DNA from: Seminavis robusta
Taxonomy: Eukaryota > Bacillariophyta > Bacillariophyceae > Naviculales > Naviculaceae
Reading direction: 5' to 3'
Assembly (NCBI GenBank): GCA_903772945.1
Contig: CAICTM010001706.1
Coordinates: 1-24,040 of the forward strand
Length of the DNA: 24,040 nt
Made by a program: the position numbers and the translations under genes. Positions 1-9,934 of this stretch are shown piece by piece. The notes beneath the pieces were generated by a model that saw only the letters and a program-made list of their open reading frames with translations, was not told the DNA's origin and searched no databases. Within the stretch, counting starts at the first letter, position 1. Every line of letters starts with the position of its first letter.

Positions 1-473
1 CTTCATGGTGAGGAATAAGGTTGAGGGTAGCTGAAAGTATTGTGTTTGTTAACAAAATGTACTACGCTAAAGCTAGTGTAAAGATCTTTCGAGTGTTTTG
101 GAGTTTGAGAGAATGAAAGTTATGAGAGATTGAAAGTATGAAAACTAATCACGCGAGAGATCATCATCAAGGATCGTAGATCTGGCTTCCCGCGGGGACT
201 ATAAAGTGTGATAGAGTAGGTTGTGTAGTAATCCTACGTCTCTCACGATCCTAAAACGGAACGGTGGAAGGTTTGTCTAGCCTGGATCTAGTAGCGTGGA
301 AGTACTCCACGCTGGCTAAATATCTAGAGCGATGTTCATCATCAACCTAGTATGACTAGCGCGTCATTGAGAACCCTGTCTCAAATGACTATTCACGAGA
401 GACTCAGTCATGAGTCGAACTCAAACCCTATCTAGGATCGAGTCGCGAATAAGGCTAAGAGCCGTGTATTGCA
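1..473 (-). mobile_element. 5' end of a Ty3/gypsy element (copy A), running out of the window
   Basis: On the minus strand this is a 5' LTR (473 to 58), a short leader (57 to 7) and a gag ATG at 6-4 followed by one Lys codon before the window ends. The assignment rests on direct similarity to positions 7320-7820, where the same LTR, the same leader and a gag starting Met-Lys are found. The body of this copy lies to the left of the window. In the plus direction the LTR abuts a gypsy pol fragment of opposite orientation at 474, so the two are not one intact element. Confidence 0.75.
58..473 (-). repeat. Gypsy LTR copy A (416 bp)
   Basis: Read on the minus strand it starts TGCAATACACGG and ends in a TG..CA-type terminus (GTACA), the usual retroviral-type LTR ends. 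It matches 7376-7820 in the same orientation and 1275-1696 in inverted orientation. Shared blocks include the stretch around 62-95 (repeated at 7380-7415) and the segment ending TGCA at 473. Ends were set where similarity to the other two copies stops. Confidence 0.8.
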
Positions 474-1141
474 CTCCTCCTACGAACAGGAAGAAACCTG
501 GTAGATTCATTGGACTAGTGAACTACTATCGAGACATACGGATCAGAAGATCACATGTACATATGACGTCGAGGATCCCAAGAAAAGGAATCCCTGTCCA
601 TTTCATTGCGTGACAATGACTGATCCCGTAACCGAATGGTTCGAGATTGCCGAGATCTGCTCCAATGCAGCAGACGAAGTAGCCATCGTTCTAGAACAGA
701 CGTGGCTCACCCAGTATCCATGGCCTGCTGAGGTTATCATGGATAGAGAACGTGAATTCCGCGCAGAAGTCGAGAAGACTCTCCGGGATGCATATGGACT
801 TCGTCGCAAGTTCATCACCACACGTGTTCAATCGTGACGCGATTCACAACATCCGTTTCGAAGTAAACTGGAAACACATCAAAGAACGTCGCCAACGACT
901 CATCCAGAAAAACAATGAGAAGGGAAACGCGACGCGTGTCCCTCATCAATACAATGTCAACGATACCGTGAGGTTTCAACAGTATCAGCACCGCAAGTAC
1001 GGTCAGCCAAGGTACGAAGGTCCTTACAATAAAGAGCGAGTCAATAACAATGGCACCGTACGGCTCCGACATGCTACCGCCAATAGCGGCACTGTCTACC
1101 AGACTTGGAACATAAGGTATTTACACCCATACAAGGCCTGA
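474..1141 (+). pseudogene. Ty3/gypsy pol fragment: RT thumb plus integrase, internally deleted
   Basis: Three pieces of a gypsy polyprotein remain. At about 475-560 is the segment after the RT palm (RRFIG-type motif read as RFIGLVNYYRD). At about 570-835 is part of the integrase core in another frame, with the second catalytic Asp in MDREREF (first Asp deleted). At 835-1141, one frame off, is the integrase C-terminus ending in a NIRYLHPYKA-like tail and a TGA. The catalytic Glu region and the reverse transcriptase palm are missing, so it is certainly inactive. The 133 bp after the stop lead through a G-rich tract (1265-1270) directly into LTR copy B in the expected 3' position. Confidence 0.8.
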
Positions 1142-1274
1142 TCCCCTTGTAGGATTGCCATCGTGCGACGCACATGTCTACATCCAATCTCCGGAGAGTG
1201 CCCCGCACTTTAATTCATATGTTCTCCTTGTCCGACTGATGTCGTGCCTTCTGTGACCCTTGTCAGGGGGCGAA

Positions 1275-1696
1275 TGCAATACACGGCTCTTGACCTTATT
1301 CGCGACTCGATCCTAGATAGGGTTTGAGTTCGACTCATGACGTAGTCCTTCGCGAATAGTCATTGAGACAGGGTTCTCATGACTGCTAGTCATACTAGGT
1401 TGTCGATGAAACATCGCTCTAGATATTTAGCCGGCGTGGAAAGCTTCCACGCTACTAGACAGCTACTAGCTGAAGTTTCCACGTGTTCCGGAAATGGACC
1501 GTGGAGTACGTAGAGTTATTGCCATAACCTACGATATCACACTTCGAGGCCTCCTGCGGGAGACCAACTTCAATGAGCTTCACAACGATCTCTCTCATGG
1601 ATTAGTTTTCGTAGCTTTCTAATCTCTCTCATAACTTTCATTCTCTCAAACTCAAAACACTCGAAAAATCTTTACACTAGCTTTTAGCGTAGTGCA
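1275..1696 (+). repeat. Gypsy LTR copy B (422 bp), 3' LTR of the plus-strand fragment
   Basis: Starts TGCAATACACGG and ends GTAGTGCA. It is the inverted counterpart of copies A and C. It follows the plus-strand integrase fragment and a short purine-rich tract, as a 3' LTR should. Its right end falls inside the copia element: directly after 1696 the minus-strand copia RT reading frame resumes. This element therefore landed in, or was recombined into, the copia copy. Confidence 0.82.
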
Positions 1697-3419
1697 ATTG
1701 TTTTCTCTGCCTTTCGTTTGCACAGCTGCTATATCTCCAAGGGCCATGAGCATTGTGTGATCAACTGCTCTGGCATAGTAGAGGAAGACACCGACAACTT
1801 ATTGGATGTGTTTGATGCCACTGTCGGTTAAGGGAGCTGTGTTGACTTCTGGCTCGGTGTATTGAGTTGGTTGTCCATACTGGGGGACGTTCCATTGGAA
1901 TGGAGAATGTTCTGGACGTGCGAGTGCTGGGTGCTTGAATCGTTGGAGAGCTTGATCGATGTAACCAGGCATGGATAGATCTACGGTTGTGTTGATGTAG
2001 TCCCAATCCAAGGTGATGTCACAATAGAGTTCGCCTTCCCAGTCGATGGTGATCTTGTAGGCTGATGCCAATCTGTCTATGAGGTGATGGGCATGTTCGG
2101 TGCCTACATACTGTACTCCGAAGTCGTCGACGACTAAGGAGAACGCAATTGGCCGGGTTTTGTGAGTGAAGAGCCCATGGGTGTGTTTGGATTGGTGGTA
2201 CCCGTGTTGGTTCAGGAATGTGACTAGTGCGTCGTTGGCAATGCGTCCAGCCTGTGGGAGTCCATACATTCCACGGTTGATTTCAGCTAGGACGTATCCA
2301 TTGTGTACCAGTGGGTGTAGGTTGTACTGTTCCAACCATAATCTCGTCTGGGGTGATGTCGACAGGGATGCGCATGTATTCAGGCTGTGACATGGGAGTG
2401 TTTAAGTAGAAATCCTTGATGTCTAGTGTCATAAACTTGGCCCCTTCGGTGGACAATACGCTGTTGAGTAGTAGTTTGACCGTAGTGAGGGAAGCTGTTT
2501 TGGTGCTGACATCGAAGGGGTACTCGATTCGATCTCCTCCTACTGTAAAGCGGACCCGTCGTGTTTCCTTCTTTTGTGGGCGGTCGTCACAGACGACTCG
2601 GAGGTAAGTGGCTTTGCGTCCGACAGGTAAATCAGAGTATTTAATGAAGGTGATGGTATCAGTGCCAGGTGTGCCGGTGGATGCGCGGCCTTGGGCTAAA
2701 CGTGCGATTTCATCACAGCACGAGTTGATCCAGTGTTTGCCATCGCTAGAGTCTCGTAATACCTTGTAGTCAGCGAGGATTTTGGTGTCCGGGTTGAGTG
2801 CCTTATTGGCCAAATTTTGTTCTCCGTTCGGATCCATCAGTAGACGGTCGATTTGCGTAAAATGTGACTGGTGATTCCGTCGTGCAATCCGATTGGAACG
2901 ACGTGTGGTTGCGAATGGTTGTTGGTTCTGTTTCGCGTTGGTTTGCTTGGTTGTTCTGCTGGTGTGTTTCGTTTGCGTTTGGTACGTGGGTGGAGTAACT
3001 TGCTCCCCCACCCTCAGAACTTTGGCAGTCGTTGGTTCTTTCGCGATTGGTGGTGGTTCTGGTAGGCTCTTGGCCAATTCCGGTTGCAAATTGTCGTGTA
3101 ATCTCTTGTCAAACATATGTACCAAGTCCAAGAGTGTCGTGGCTTCGTCTTCGGTCATGGTTTGGCTACGTGGATTGGTGGTGGGTAGCGTGAATGCTTT
3201 GGCGATTGCTTGGAAGCCTGCGATAGCAACGTCAATGGGTGTTGGTAAGGGCATTTTCAGGTGCTCTGGAAACCATGGGAGGGTGCCGTGTCGGCTCTGC
3301 GTTCCTTGTGTGTGTCCCAAATCCATGTCTTGAAGCATCTGGCAATACAGCCAGGGGTAGTTAGATAGTTGCAAAGCACCCTTCGGAGTTTTTAAACTTC
3401 TCTGGTGGGGGGCTTGCAC
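1697..3419 (-). pseudogene. Copia reverse transcriptase, truncated before RNase H
   Basis: The N-terminal 180 residues are a variable linker. Then come RT blocks: DLPVGRKATYLRVVCDDRPQ, the first catalytic Asp in FMTLDIKDFYLNTPM, and, after a one-base shift near 2330, GYVLAEINRGMYGLPQAG and the catalytic pair in FSLVVDDFGV (the copia YVDD box). An in-frame TAA lies at 1803-1801, after which VVGVFLYYARAVDHTML continues in the same frame to 1697, where the gypsy LTR begins. RNase H is therefore missing. A further frame change separates 3536 from 3419, so the linker between integrase and RT is also damaged. Confidence 0.85.
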
Positions 3420-3535
3420 TAGGCCGGTTCCTATGTGGGCGTCCTTGTACGTCTGAGGTACTCCGGTTCAACATGGCTCCGTTCAGCGGGTGGTCTATTG
3501 AGGTGCAGCCTAAATATTAAAACTTCATTATTTTT

Positions 3536-4492
3536 TTAAGCATCCAGTTCCGGTCCTATGTACCATCCATCTTTGCCTTTCGGTGCCCAAGATGCACGTT
3601 GGTGGGGCTTTTCGTGTACAATGACATGTATTCCCAGAGGGGCAATGGGGGTGGCTGTGAAGTCAAATTGTCGGCAGACTTGCACATACGCGGACAGGGA
3701 TGGATTGATTCGCGATCCGCGAAGTAGGCTTAATGTGATGGTGCATTGTGGTATAAGCTTGTCCCACAAGTGTAGAGGGGACTTTTTATCGGTGGAGCAC
3801 AAGCCAGCTATCAAGTGGTTATTTTAGGTCTGGATGGCTCTTTCTGCTGCATTTTGTCGGTGGATGCCTGCAGGAGTTGTCTGGAGTTGGATTCCTTGGG
3901 CGTCGATGTGTTCCTTGAGTAAGGTGGAGCATTCATTGTCGAGTATGTGGAGCTTAGGGCATAGGTTGGCACGTACAAGCTTGTTGTATACTGTCGTCCA
4001 AGCTTTGAGGTGAGACTTTGCTGATCGATTTGGCATTGGTTCTGCGTGGATGGAGTTGCTGTCATAGTGGTAGAGGATGAACAAGTAGTTGTTGCCACTG
4101 CTGGATGGAATGAAGAAGCGTCCTGTTTAATCGGAAAACGATTTTCCTGTTGGTTGAATCACCGAGGCAAAACAGGCTTCCGCGATTGCGTCATTGGTTG
4201 TTGTTTGTTCTGGGTATGTGTCGTGATCGTCTAGAATCTCTGTGAGCAGGGGCAATGGTTCGGAATCTGTCTTTGTTGATTGAATTCCCTGTCGCTGTTG
4301 GTTTAGGTGTCCTTTTGCAGTTGCCACGGAGTTTGGTGGGTGTTTGTTGAGTGTCTCGAGAGTTAGGCCTGGCATATTGATGATGTAACGTCGTTTCAGG
4401 GCTTCTCGCAACGTCGAGATGACGGGTGAGAACAGTGCTGCGTGTGCAAATGCAACTAGATCTGGTGTGGTTGTTGACGATGCTGTGGCCAT
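3536..4492 (-). pseudogene. Copia GAG-pre-integrase and integrase core
   Basis: Residues 1-60 (from 4492) hold a GAG-pre-integrase-like Zn-binding region (HAALFSP, then KGHLNQQRQG). After a TAA at 4129-4127 the same frame continues into the integrase core: LFILYHYDSNS around the first strand, catalytic Asp in HILDNECS, and catalytic Glu in HRQNAAERAIQ. A second in-frame TAA at 3826-3824 replaces the usual Trp of the AIQTWK-type motif, then HLIAGLCSTDKKSPLHLWD continues in frame to 3536. All three pieces share one frame, so the damage here is nonsense mutation rather than shift. The enzyme would insert the cDNA into the genome. Confidence 0.82.
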
Positions 4493-4534
4493 TAGATTGG
4501 CTTGTTGTTTTGGTTGTTGGAGATTGATTTCTCA

Positions 4535-4990
4535 TAGGAGGTTGGTGCTAGGATTGCGATATCCTGTGAGAATGGTGTCGCCCATAAAGGAGATAATGCA
4601 CTCGTTGGAGCGGAAGATTGCCTCACAGCCAGCGTCACAAAGCTTGCCAATGGAGAGGAGAGAGGTGTTGCCGAGCGTCGGGAATAGATGTGCTAGTGTT
4701 GCGCTCTTGGGCAGATTTGGGAGGTCGAGATGACATGTATGTGTTGAGTGGATGACAGAGAGGGAGTGTAACTGTTATGGGGTTTGGGTCGCTTTGGATG
4801 TTGACTATCTGCTCATTATTTATAGCTATGAAGTCAGTAGAAACAAAGTGACCAGTGCTGCCAGTGTCGACTACTATTGGTTTGTGTGTCGGGGGACCGT
4901 CGTTTGGTTGTTGATTAACATGTTTGTCTATAGTAGTTGTTTTATCAACTATTTTGCTAGATGAATGTTTTGGTTTTTCAAATGATGGCT
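4535..4990 (-). pseudogene. Copia aspartic protease
   Basis: The minus strand carries the retroviral-type protease active site VDTGSTGHF (catalytic Asp codon 4868-4866), preceded by a hydrophobic IVV strand. About 30 codons later the frame shifts, and the protease continues in a neighbouring frame with segments such as CHLDLPNLPKSATLAHLFP and ends near GYRNPSTNL. A TGA at 4534-4532 then interrupts the frame that leads into the integrase region. The protease would process the gag-pol polyprotein. Position between gag and integrase agrees with copia order. Confidence 0.7.
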
Positions 4991-5043
4991 CCCGGCCTTT
5001 TCAACGTCCTCCTGTGGCTTGATTGTCAGCAGGGGGCGTGTTT

Positions 5044-6072
5044 TCATCGTTGTTGCGTGGGTTGCGAGGGGGGGGGACGGCGATAGATCGCTCTTTCTCC
5101 ATTGCGACGTTTGATGACGCAGCATCCGCCCATCATGTTGTCAGCGGTTGCTTCCTTTTGGTGTCCGGTGACTGGTTTGGTGCAGTTCATGCCGGTGTGA
5201 GTCATATTGGGGCCCAGTAACAATACCACATCGGGATTGTATTGCCATTGTTGTTAGATTTTTCCTTCGTGATGGCTCCGTTTGCATATCCAACTTGGGA
5301 TGCGGTGAGGAGTTGGCGACGTTTCTTGTCGGCCGTCTTGAAGTGAAGTTCAAGTCTTGCCATGGTGTGATCGGCTTCATCTTTGTTTTCCATTCGCGGA
5401 GGGCTTCAGTGAAGACTTCGCTGTTGGCAAGATTGGTTGTGGCAGCACGGATGGCTGTCTTGTTGGTGATGGGATCGTATGCGGCAGCATAGAGTTGGGC
5501 TGCTTTGATTTGATTGAAAAGGTCTTCAATTGGTTGGGTTGGACTCCATGCAGCTCCCATTCGTTCGAAATCTTCTTTGAGGTCTTCTTGATCTACCTTC
5601 CCGTATTGGGTGTCGAGGTGGTAAAGAATTTCGAGGACGGTGACATTGGCATAGCCAAAGAGATCGTTCTTGAGGGTGAGCGTGAAGGTGGCTGGAACTG
5701 CTTCCAGGAGTTGCTTCTTGAGGGCTGTGCCTGTTGCCTTGCAGATGTGGAATCGTTCGAGGTTTTCGTTGAAGAGGCGGTTGATCTCAGTGATTTGGGC
5801 AGCAGTGGCATTGGCGCCATGCACCAGGTGTGCTCCAGGGTGTTCTGGTGTGACCCATGCGACTGCTGTGGCCGTGCAGTGAAGGTTGCTGCTGGAATGG
5901 TGAGAGCTAGGTGTCCGAAGTTGCCTCCTCCAAGCATCGATTAGACTGCCATTGCGTTTGCATTGAGTTTTTGGTGGATAATCTTGAGGCTGGTGAAAGA
6001 GGGCTTTTCATTGGTTGGGATGGGGGTGAGTGTCTCGTGAGAGAAGTAGTCCATCGCGGTGAAGGACGTCAT
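5044..6072 (-). pseudogene. Copia gag (nucleocapsid precursor), frameshifted
   Basis: The chosen start is the ATG at 6072-6070, because its frame (MTSFTAMDYFSHETL) leads in frame, across one TAA at 5943-5941, into the conserved GNFGHLAL segment typical of diatom copia gags. Near 5825 the frame shifts into HGANATAAQITEINRLF. The following helical part (DLKEDFERMGAAWSPTQPIEDLF) is a typical retrotransposon gag fold. Further shifts occur near 5340 and 5210. The C-terminal part has a decayed Cys/His cluster (WYCYW followed by THTGMNCTKP) that looks like the remains of a zinc knuckle, followed by a basic tail. In life gag would form the cytoplasmic virus-like particle. Confidence 0.75.
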
Positions 6073-6158
6073 GGTGAGGGTGTTGACAGTAGCTCGGAGC
6101 GAGTGCTTTGGCTATTGCTATCGGTTTGTTACCGGTAGTTCGTCGTGTTGTTAAAAGG

Positions 6159-6228
6159 ATTGTTAATAACTGTTGATCCAGGCAGGAGCCCAGTAAAGAG
6201 TTGTTACTAAAGGTTTGTTATTAACAAT
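6159..6228. repeat. 70-bp segment with perfect 12-bp inverted ends
   Basis: ATTGTTAATAAC at 6159-6170 is the exact inverted repeat of GTTATTAACAAT at 6217-6228. TGTTA...TAACA ends are common for copia LTRs, and the segment lies just upstream of the copia gag start, so it may be a shortened 5' LTR; a small independent element is the other option. No clear target-site duplication is seen. The rest of 6073-6348 has no coding signal. Confidence 0.4.
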
Positions 6229-6348
6229 TATGAGCTGGAAATACTAGCTGGTTGTCCCAGGCCTGCGAAAGCCAGCAGGCTAGGGAGTGCTGGATCTACA
6301 GCTGCAAACTGCCATTGAGAGCCAGGTGGCCTCAAGGCAGGCTGGCGC

Positions 6349-7323
6349 TCACTCTAGTAGTGGGACAGATGTGGGAATGCCACGCTGGGACTGAGAAGGG
6401 TTAGGGGGGCATTGGTCCACATCAACAGGGTTGTTGTGGTTAGACTTGAACTTCTTACTGCTCTTCTTCGTAGCAGTTTTGGCTTCGGTGCCCTTTTCGA
6501 AGTCTTCAGAGGACTCCATGCGTTTGCAGAATCCGATGAAATTCGATAGGTTGGCAGTGAAAGGATCGAAGTCGTGTTCGTCCATCTTGCCCATCCAGGA
6601 CCAGACAATGTCCACGATTTCATCGTGGTTCAGCTGCTGATTTGCCTTGAAGGGTGGCAAACGAGGGAGTTCTTCGCTGTTCATGCAAGTGAGGTTTTTG
6701 ACATAGGAACGAGTCAACATGTCAGCAGGTTTGCGCATCTTACGACGCTGAAATGCTTCTGCTTTTCAAGAGACTTGTAAGGACAGGCTTGTTCAATGAC
6801 GGCGTTCATGCCCATCATGATATCGGCATCGTCCAAAGCAGGCTCGGCTGTGGTGTTCCAAGCATTCTGCAAGTGAGCTTGATGCTGTTCTGTGGTTTCT
6901 TTGTTGTTCAGGTAGGTGGTCACGAGCTGGCTCGTTGTGGACTGCAGCCTGTCTGATCGCGTTGTGACGAATGGGACAACTGCCTTCACAATAAGCAGTT
7001 TTGTAGGCACTCTTGGCAGAGCCAGTAGTCATCTCCTTGAGAAGAATATTCTTCTCAGCACTGGTAAGGTTGAGTCCGGTGAAGACCTTTTCCATACGCA
7101 CAGCCCACTTGATGGCTTATTGAGGAGTGACGGTGCTATCGATGATGGCAACCTTGAAGGTTTACTTGGCACTGTCAGCATTGGTTAGGACAGTGCGCAA
7201 TTTGTAGGAGGCAGAACGAGAGTCGTCGATCTCGGTTCCGTCTTTGTCGTCAATGAGAGGAAGGATAAGCTTGTCACGCCACTGTCTCCAGAAGTTGGTG
7301 AAAGCGCTCTTGGCAATCTTCAT
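6349..7323 (-). pseudogene. Ty3/gypsy gag (copy C), decayed and interrupted
   Basis: The ATG at 7323-7321 starts MKIAKSAFTNFWRQWRDK, 52 bp after the 5' LTR on the minus strand. The frame has TAA stops at 7164-7162 and 7119-7117, then reads EKVFTGLNLTSAEKNILLKE, shifts near 6975 into a segment with TTRSDRLQSTTSQLV, and shifts again near 6735 into MRKPADMLTRSYVKNL and a Lys-rich stretch (TATKKSSKKFK). No CCHC zinc knuckle remains: after 6349 the sequence changes into the leader of the copia element. Gag identity is inferred from position after the LTR and similarity in style to diatom gypsy gags. Confidence 0.7.
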
Positions 7324-7375
7324 GGTGACGAATATGTTCAAGGTAGCTGAAAGCTATTGTGTTTGTTAAACAAAA

Positions 7376-7820
7376 TGCACTACGCTAAAAGCTAGTGTAA
7401 AGATCTTTCGAGTGTTTTGAGTTTGAGTGTATGAAAGTTATGAGAGAGTTTAGAAAGCTACGAAAACTAGTCAGAGAGAGAGAGAGAGAGAGAGAGAGCT
7501 TCGTCCTGAAGCTCATTGAGCAAGTCTCCCGCGGGAGGCCCGGAAGTGTGATATCGTAGATTGTAGCAGGGAATTTACATGTACTCCACGATCCCAATTC
7601 CGGAATGTGTGGAAACTTCAGCTAGTAACTATCTTGTAGCGTGGAAGCTCTCCACACCAGTTAAATATCTAGAGCGATGTTTCAGCATCATCAACCTAAT
7701 ATGACTAGCGGTCATTTAGAACCCTGTCTTAATGACGATTCGCGAAAGATCCAGTCTTGAGTCGAACCCAAACCCTATCTAGGATCGAGTCGCGAATAAA
7801 GCTAAATGCCGTGTATTGCA
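7376..7820 (-). repeat. Gypsy LTR copy C (445 bp), 5' LTR of the minus-strand gag
   Basis: On the minus strand it starts TGCAATACACGG and ends GTAGTGCA, same orientation as copy A. It contains a 26-bp (AG)n microsatellite at 7473-7498 that the other copies lack, which accounts for most of the length difference. It stands immediately 5' of the gypsy gag pseudogene. Confidence 0.82.
7473..7498. repeat. (AG)13 microsatellite inside LTR copy C
   Basis: Uninterrupted AG dinucleotides. The aligned places in the other two LTRs have only short GAGAGA tracts, so this is a local expansion after the copies separated. Confidence 0.95.
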
Positions 7821-8222
7821 GTACGCTGGCGAGAAGATCGACGACAGCCGACTCTATGAACGAGTGGTAGGCCTACAAGCGACAACGTAGTTGGAAAGTG
7901 CAAGTGAAGAGCTCTCTATAGCAACAAGCGGAGAACTCGAAGAGATTCAGCTGTCGGAAGATAGGAGTGAATTACGAGGAATTCAAGTTTGTACGACGTA
8001 AATGCAGGAAATGCGGTGTGGATTACAGCGATTTTGTGAGGCGATCTGCAGGACAGTCAGTGGCTGGAAACAGCAGCGACTGGTGCCTATGGAGGAAGAA
8101 AGCGTTCGAAAAGAACAGGACACATGTGCGAGCGAATATACGAAGAACAGCGTCAGCACAAGGGGCGCCTGTCGTGAGGGACATGAAGAAAAAATGTGTC
8201 GAGCGTACGGCGGTACCATACG

Positions 8223-8299
8223 CTATGAATCTTCTAAAAATGTGTTTCTTGCTCGGTACAGGTGGAGGCAATTTTTCTGGTATATATACCATTTCATCA
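8223..8299. repeat. 77-bp direct repeat, copy 1
   Basis: Identical, base for base, to 9269-9345. It contains a TATATATA core near its right end. Flanks on both sides differ between the copies. With TG...CA inner ends it could be a very short LTR of a non-autonomous (TRIM-like) element, or a duplicated promoter-like piece. Confidence 0.9.
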
Positions 8300-8485
8300 C
8301 TCCCCCATTGCCGAACAACTCTGCAGGTTCTCGAGATCGTGGTGAATCTCGAGTTCGAGCAGATGGAGACACCCAGCACTAATTCCACGGTACTGGTGTG
8401 GTTGCAGGTAATTTCTTTCGCTTTAGCGCTGCCTGTAATCATGCGCTAGCCTTCGAGTGTCATGGAAGGATCTTCTCGTTCTCGT

Positions 8486-8509
8486 ACGTCAGTAGATAGC
8501 TACTGACGT
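8486..8509. other. Perfect 10-bp stem, 4-base loop hairpin
   Basis: ACGTCAGTAG (8486-8495), loop ATAG, then CTACTGACGT (8500-8509). A second, 8-bp stem (GGGGAGTT/AACTCCCC) lies at 8837-8862. No adjacent gene gives either a clear role. Confidence 0.8.
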
Positions 8510-9268
8510 CAGTGTAGGTACGTGTTCTCCATTCTCACTGACTCGCTTCCCCAGGAACCTCGAAGAACTCCTGAGGGTAGGAAGTGTTCGCATTGGTCGT
8601 GCAAACTGACTAGTCGCTTATTCAGCAATCCTACTGTATTTCTATAATAGGACGAAGCTAGTGCTTCCAGGGAATTACGAGCGATATTAACGGTACGGGT
8701 GATGCACACGGTACTGGTAGGAGATAGTACGTCGTGTTCTTCGGGGAACTGACTGTCGAGTACGAGTAACGAAGTCTTTCTGAAGGACTTAGACGTCGTG
8801 CACTAGTGTAACCTTGCCTGGACTAAGTCACGAATGGGGAGTTTTTCACGGTGAACTCCCCCATAGTCTTTGTGTAGTTGCTAGTGGACGTCATTACTTA
8901 TTTACGAGTGAGACTTGCCGATCTCACCAAACGCTGGAGGTGAACTTCTCCCCCCAAGTCTTAATGAGTTTGTGGTACGAGGCACGGGGAAGTGAAGACC
9001 TTAACTCCCCCGGAACGATTAGGATGTTGCGTGTTAAGTGTCGTGCCTCTCTAGCCCTGCAGGATCCGGTCGTGCAGACTTGTAGAATGCATGAGAGTAC
9101 TTATAGGCTACGGCTAGTGCATACTTACTAGGAGCTTTCTATGTGCTGACATGTGTGTTTCCTCGAGGTGGAAGCGAGATACTGTACCGGGTATCGAACT
9201 ACAGGCCTTGAGACCTTGCTCTACTGTGGTGACCGAGGGGAAGCACAGGTAGAGGTGGACTGTTAATC

Positions 9269-9345
9269 CTATGAATCTTCTAAAAATGTGTTTCTTGCTC
9301 GGTACAGGTGGAGGCAATTTTTCTGGTATATATACCATTTCATCA
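9269..9345. repeat. 77-bp direct repeat, copy 2
   Basis: Exact second copy of 8223-8299, same strand, 1046 bp apart start to start. Identity over the full length implies a recent duplication or conversion in a region that otherwise looks decayed. Confidence 0.9.
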
Positions 9346-9934
9346 GTACGAGGATTGACACGATAGTGTGTTAGAAGCATAGGAGTGGCTCGAACAGTGT
9401 GAACAACAGGAGTCGAATCCAACAGCAAGTCGGAGACCACAAAAGAGCCTGTGCAGTGAATACGAGTGAATGAAGAAGTATCTACAATTTACAGGAGTGA
9501 CCGTGAGCTAGGCAGTTTGCTCACAGTGTCACCGATTGACCAAATGAATTGATTTGCTTGTCGGGTTGTGGGCATAGCAATAACGAATTAACGAACAACA
9601 ACAAACTTTGTGAGATCATTATGCAACAAATCGAATGAATGAGCGATGATCCTGTAGAGGTTCTATGGGAATTGGGGAACATGTAATCGGTTGAATGGAG
9701 AGAGTTAACGCAACAACTGTCCAGCCTTATGAGTACCAGTGGCTTGCAATGCTGCAGGAGTGTGTTGGGCAGGAAGGATTCCCTAGCCCATGGTATGCTA
9801 TTTGTGGGACAAAACCTTATTATTATTAATTAGAAGTGGGCAAAAGACTCTTGCCACATCTTTGTAATGACTAGTAGAGAAACAGTTGTATGTAGGGACA
9901 ATGGTACTCATGTAGGCTAGCTGTGTAATACTTC

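Larger units (their letters stand above)
1697..6228 (-). mobile_element. Degenerate Ty1/copia retrotransposon (CoDi-like), lacking RNase H and 3' LTR
   Basis: Read on the minus strand the order is gag (6072-5044), aspartic protease (about 4990-4535), GAG-pre-integrase and integrase (4492-3536) and reverse transcriptase (3419-1697). Integrase before RT is diagnostic of copia. The frame is broken by several frameshifts and by in-frame stops near 5942, 4533, 4128, 3825 and 1802. The RNase H domain and 3' LTR are absent because a gypsy LTR takes over at 1696. The 5' boundary is uncertain; a 12-bp inverted-repeat segment at 6159-6228 may be a shortened LTR remnant. Its right flank is gypsy gag sequence, suggesting that copia inserted into a gypsy copy. 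Confidence 0.85.
7821..9934. other. Non-genic stretch with repeats and hairpins
   Basis: No convincing gene. A plus-strand frame from about 7830 to 8380 reads acidic, somewhat protein-like sequence (ESASEELSIATSGELEEIQ) but has stops and no recognised domain; it could be a dead gene fragment. The stretch contains the 77-bp direct repeat pair and two hairpins described separately. From 9346 to 9934 I see only AT-leaning sequence without coding signal. Confidence 0.5.

Noticed and set aside
5357..5944. Plus-strand 195-codon open frame over the copia gag
   Set aside because: Antisense to conserved gag segments read on the minus strand.
7967..8449. Plus-strand 160-codon open frame with CxxC near the start (RKCRKCGVDY)
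   Set aside because: Composition looks random, a competing frame is equally protein-like, and it runs through the non-coding 77-bp repeat.
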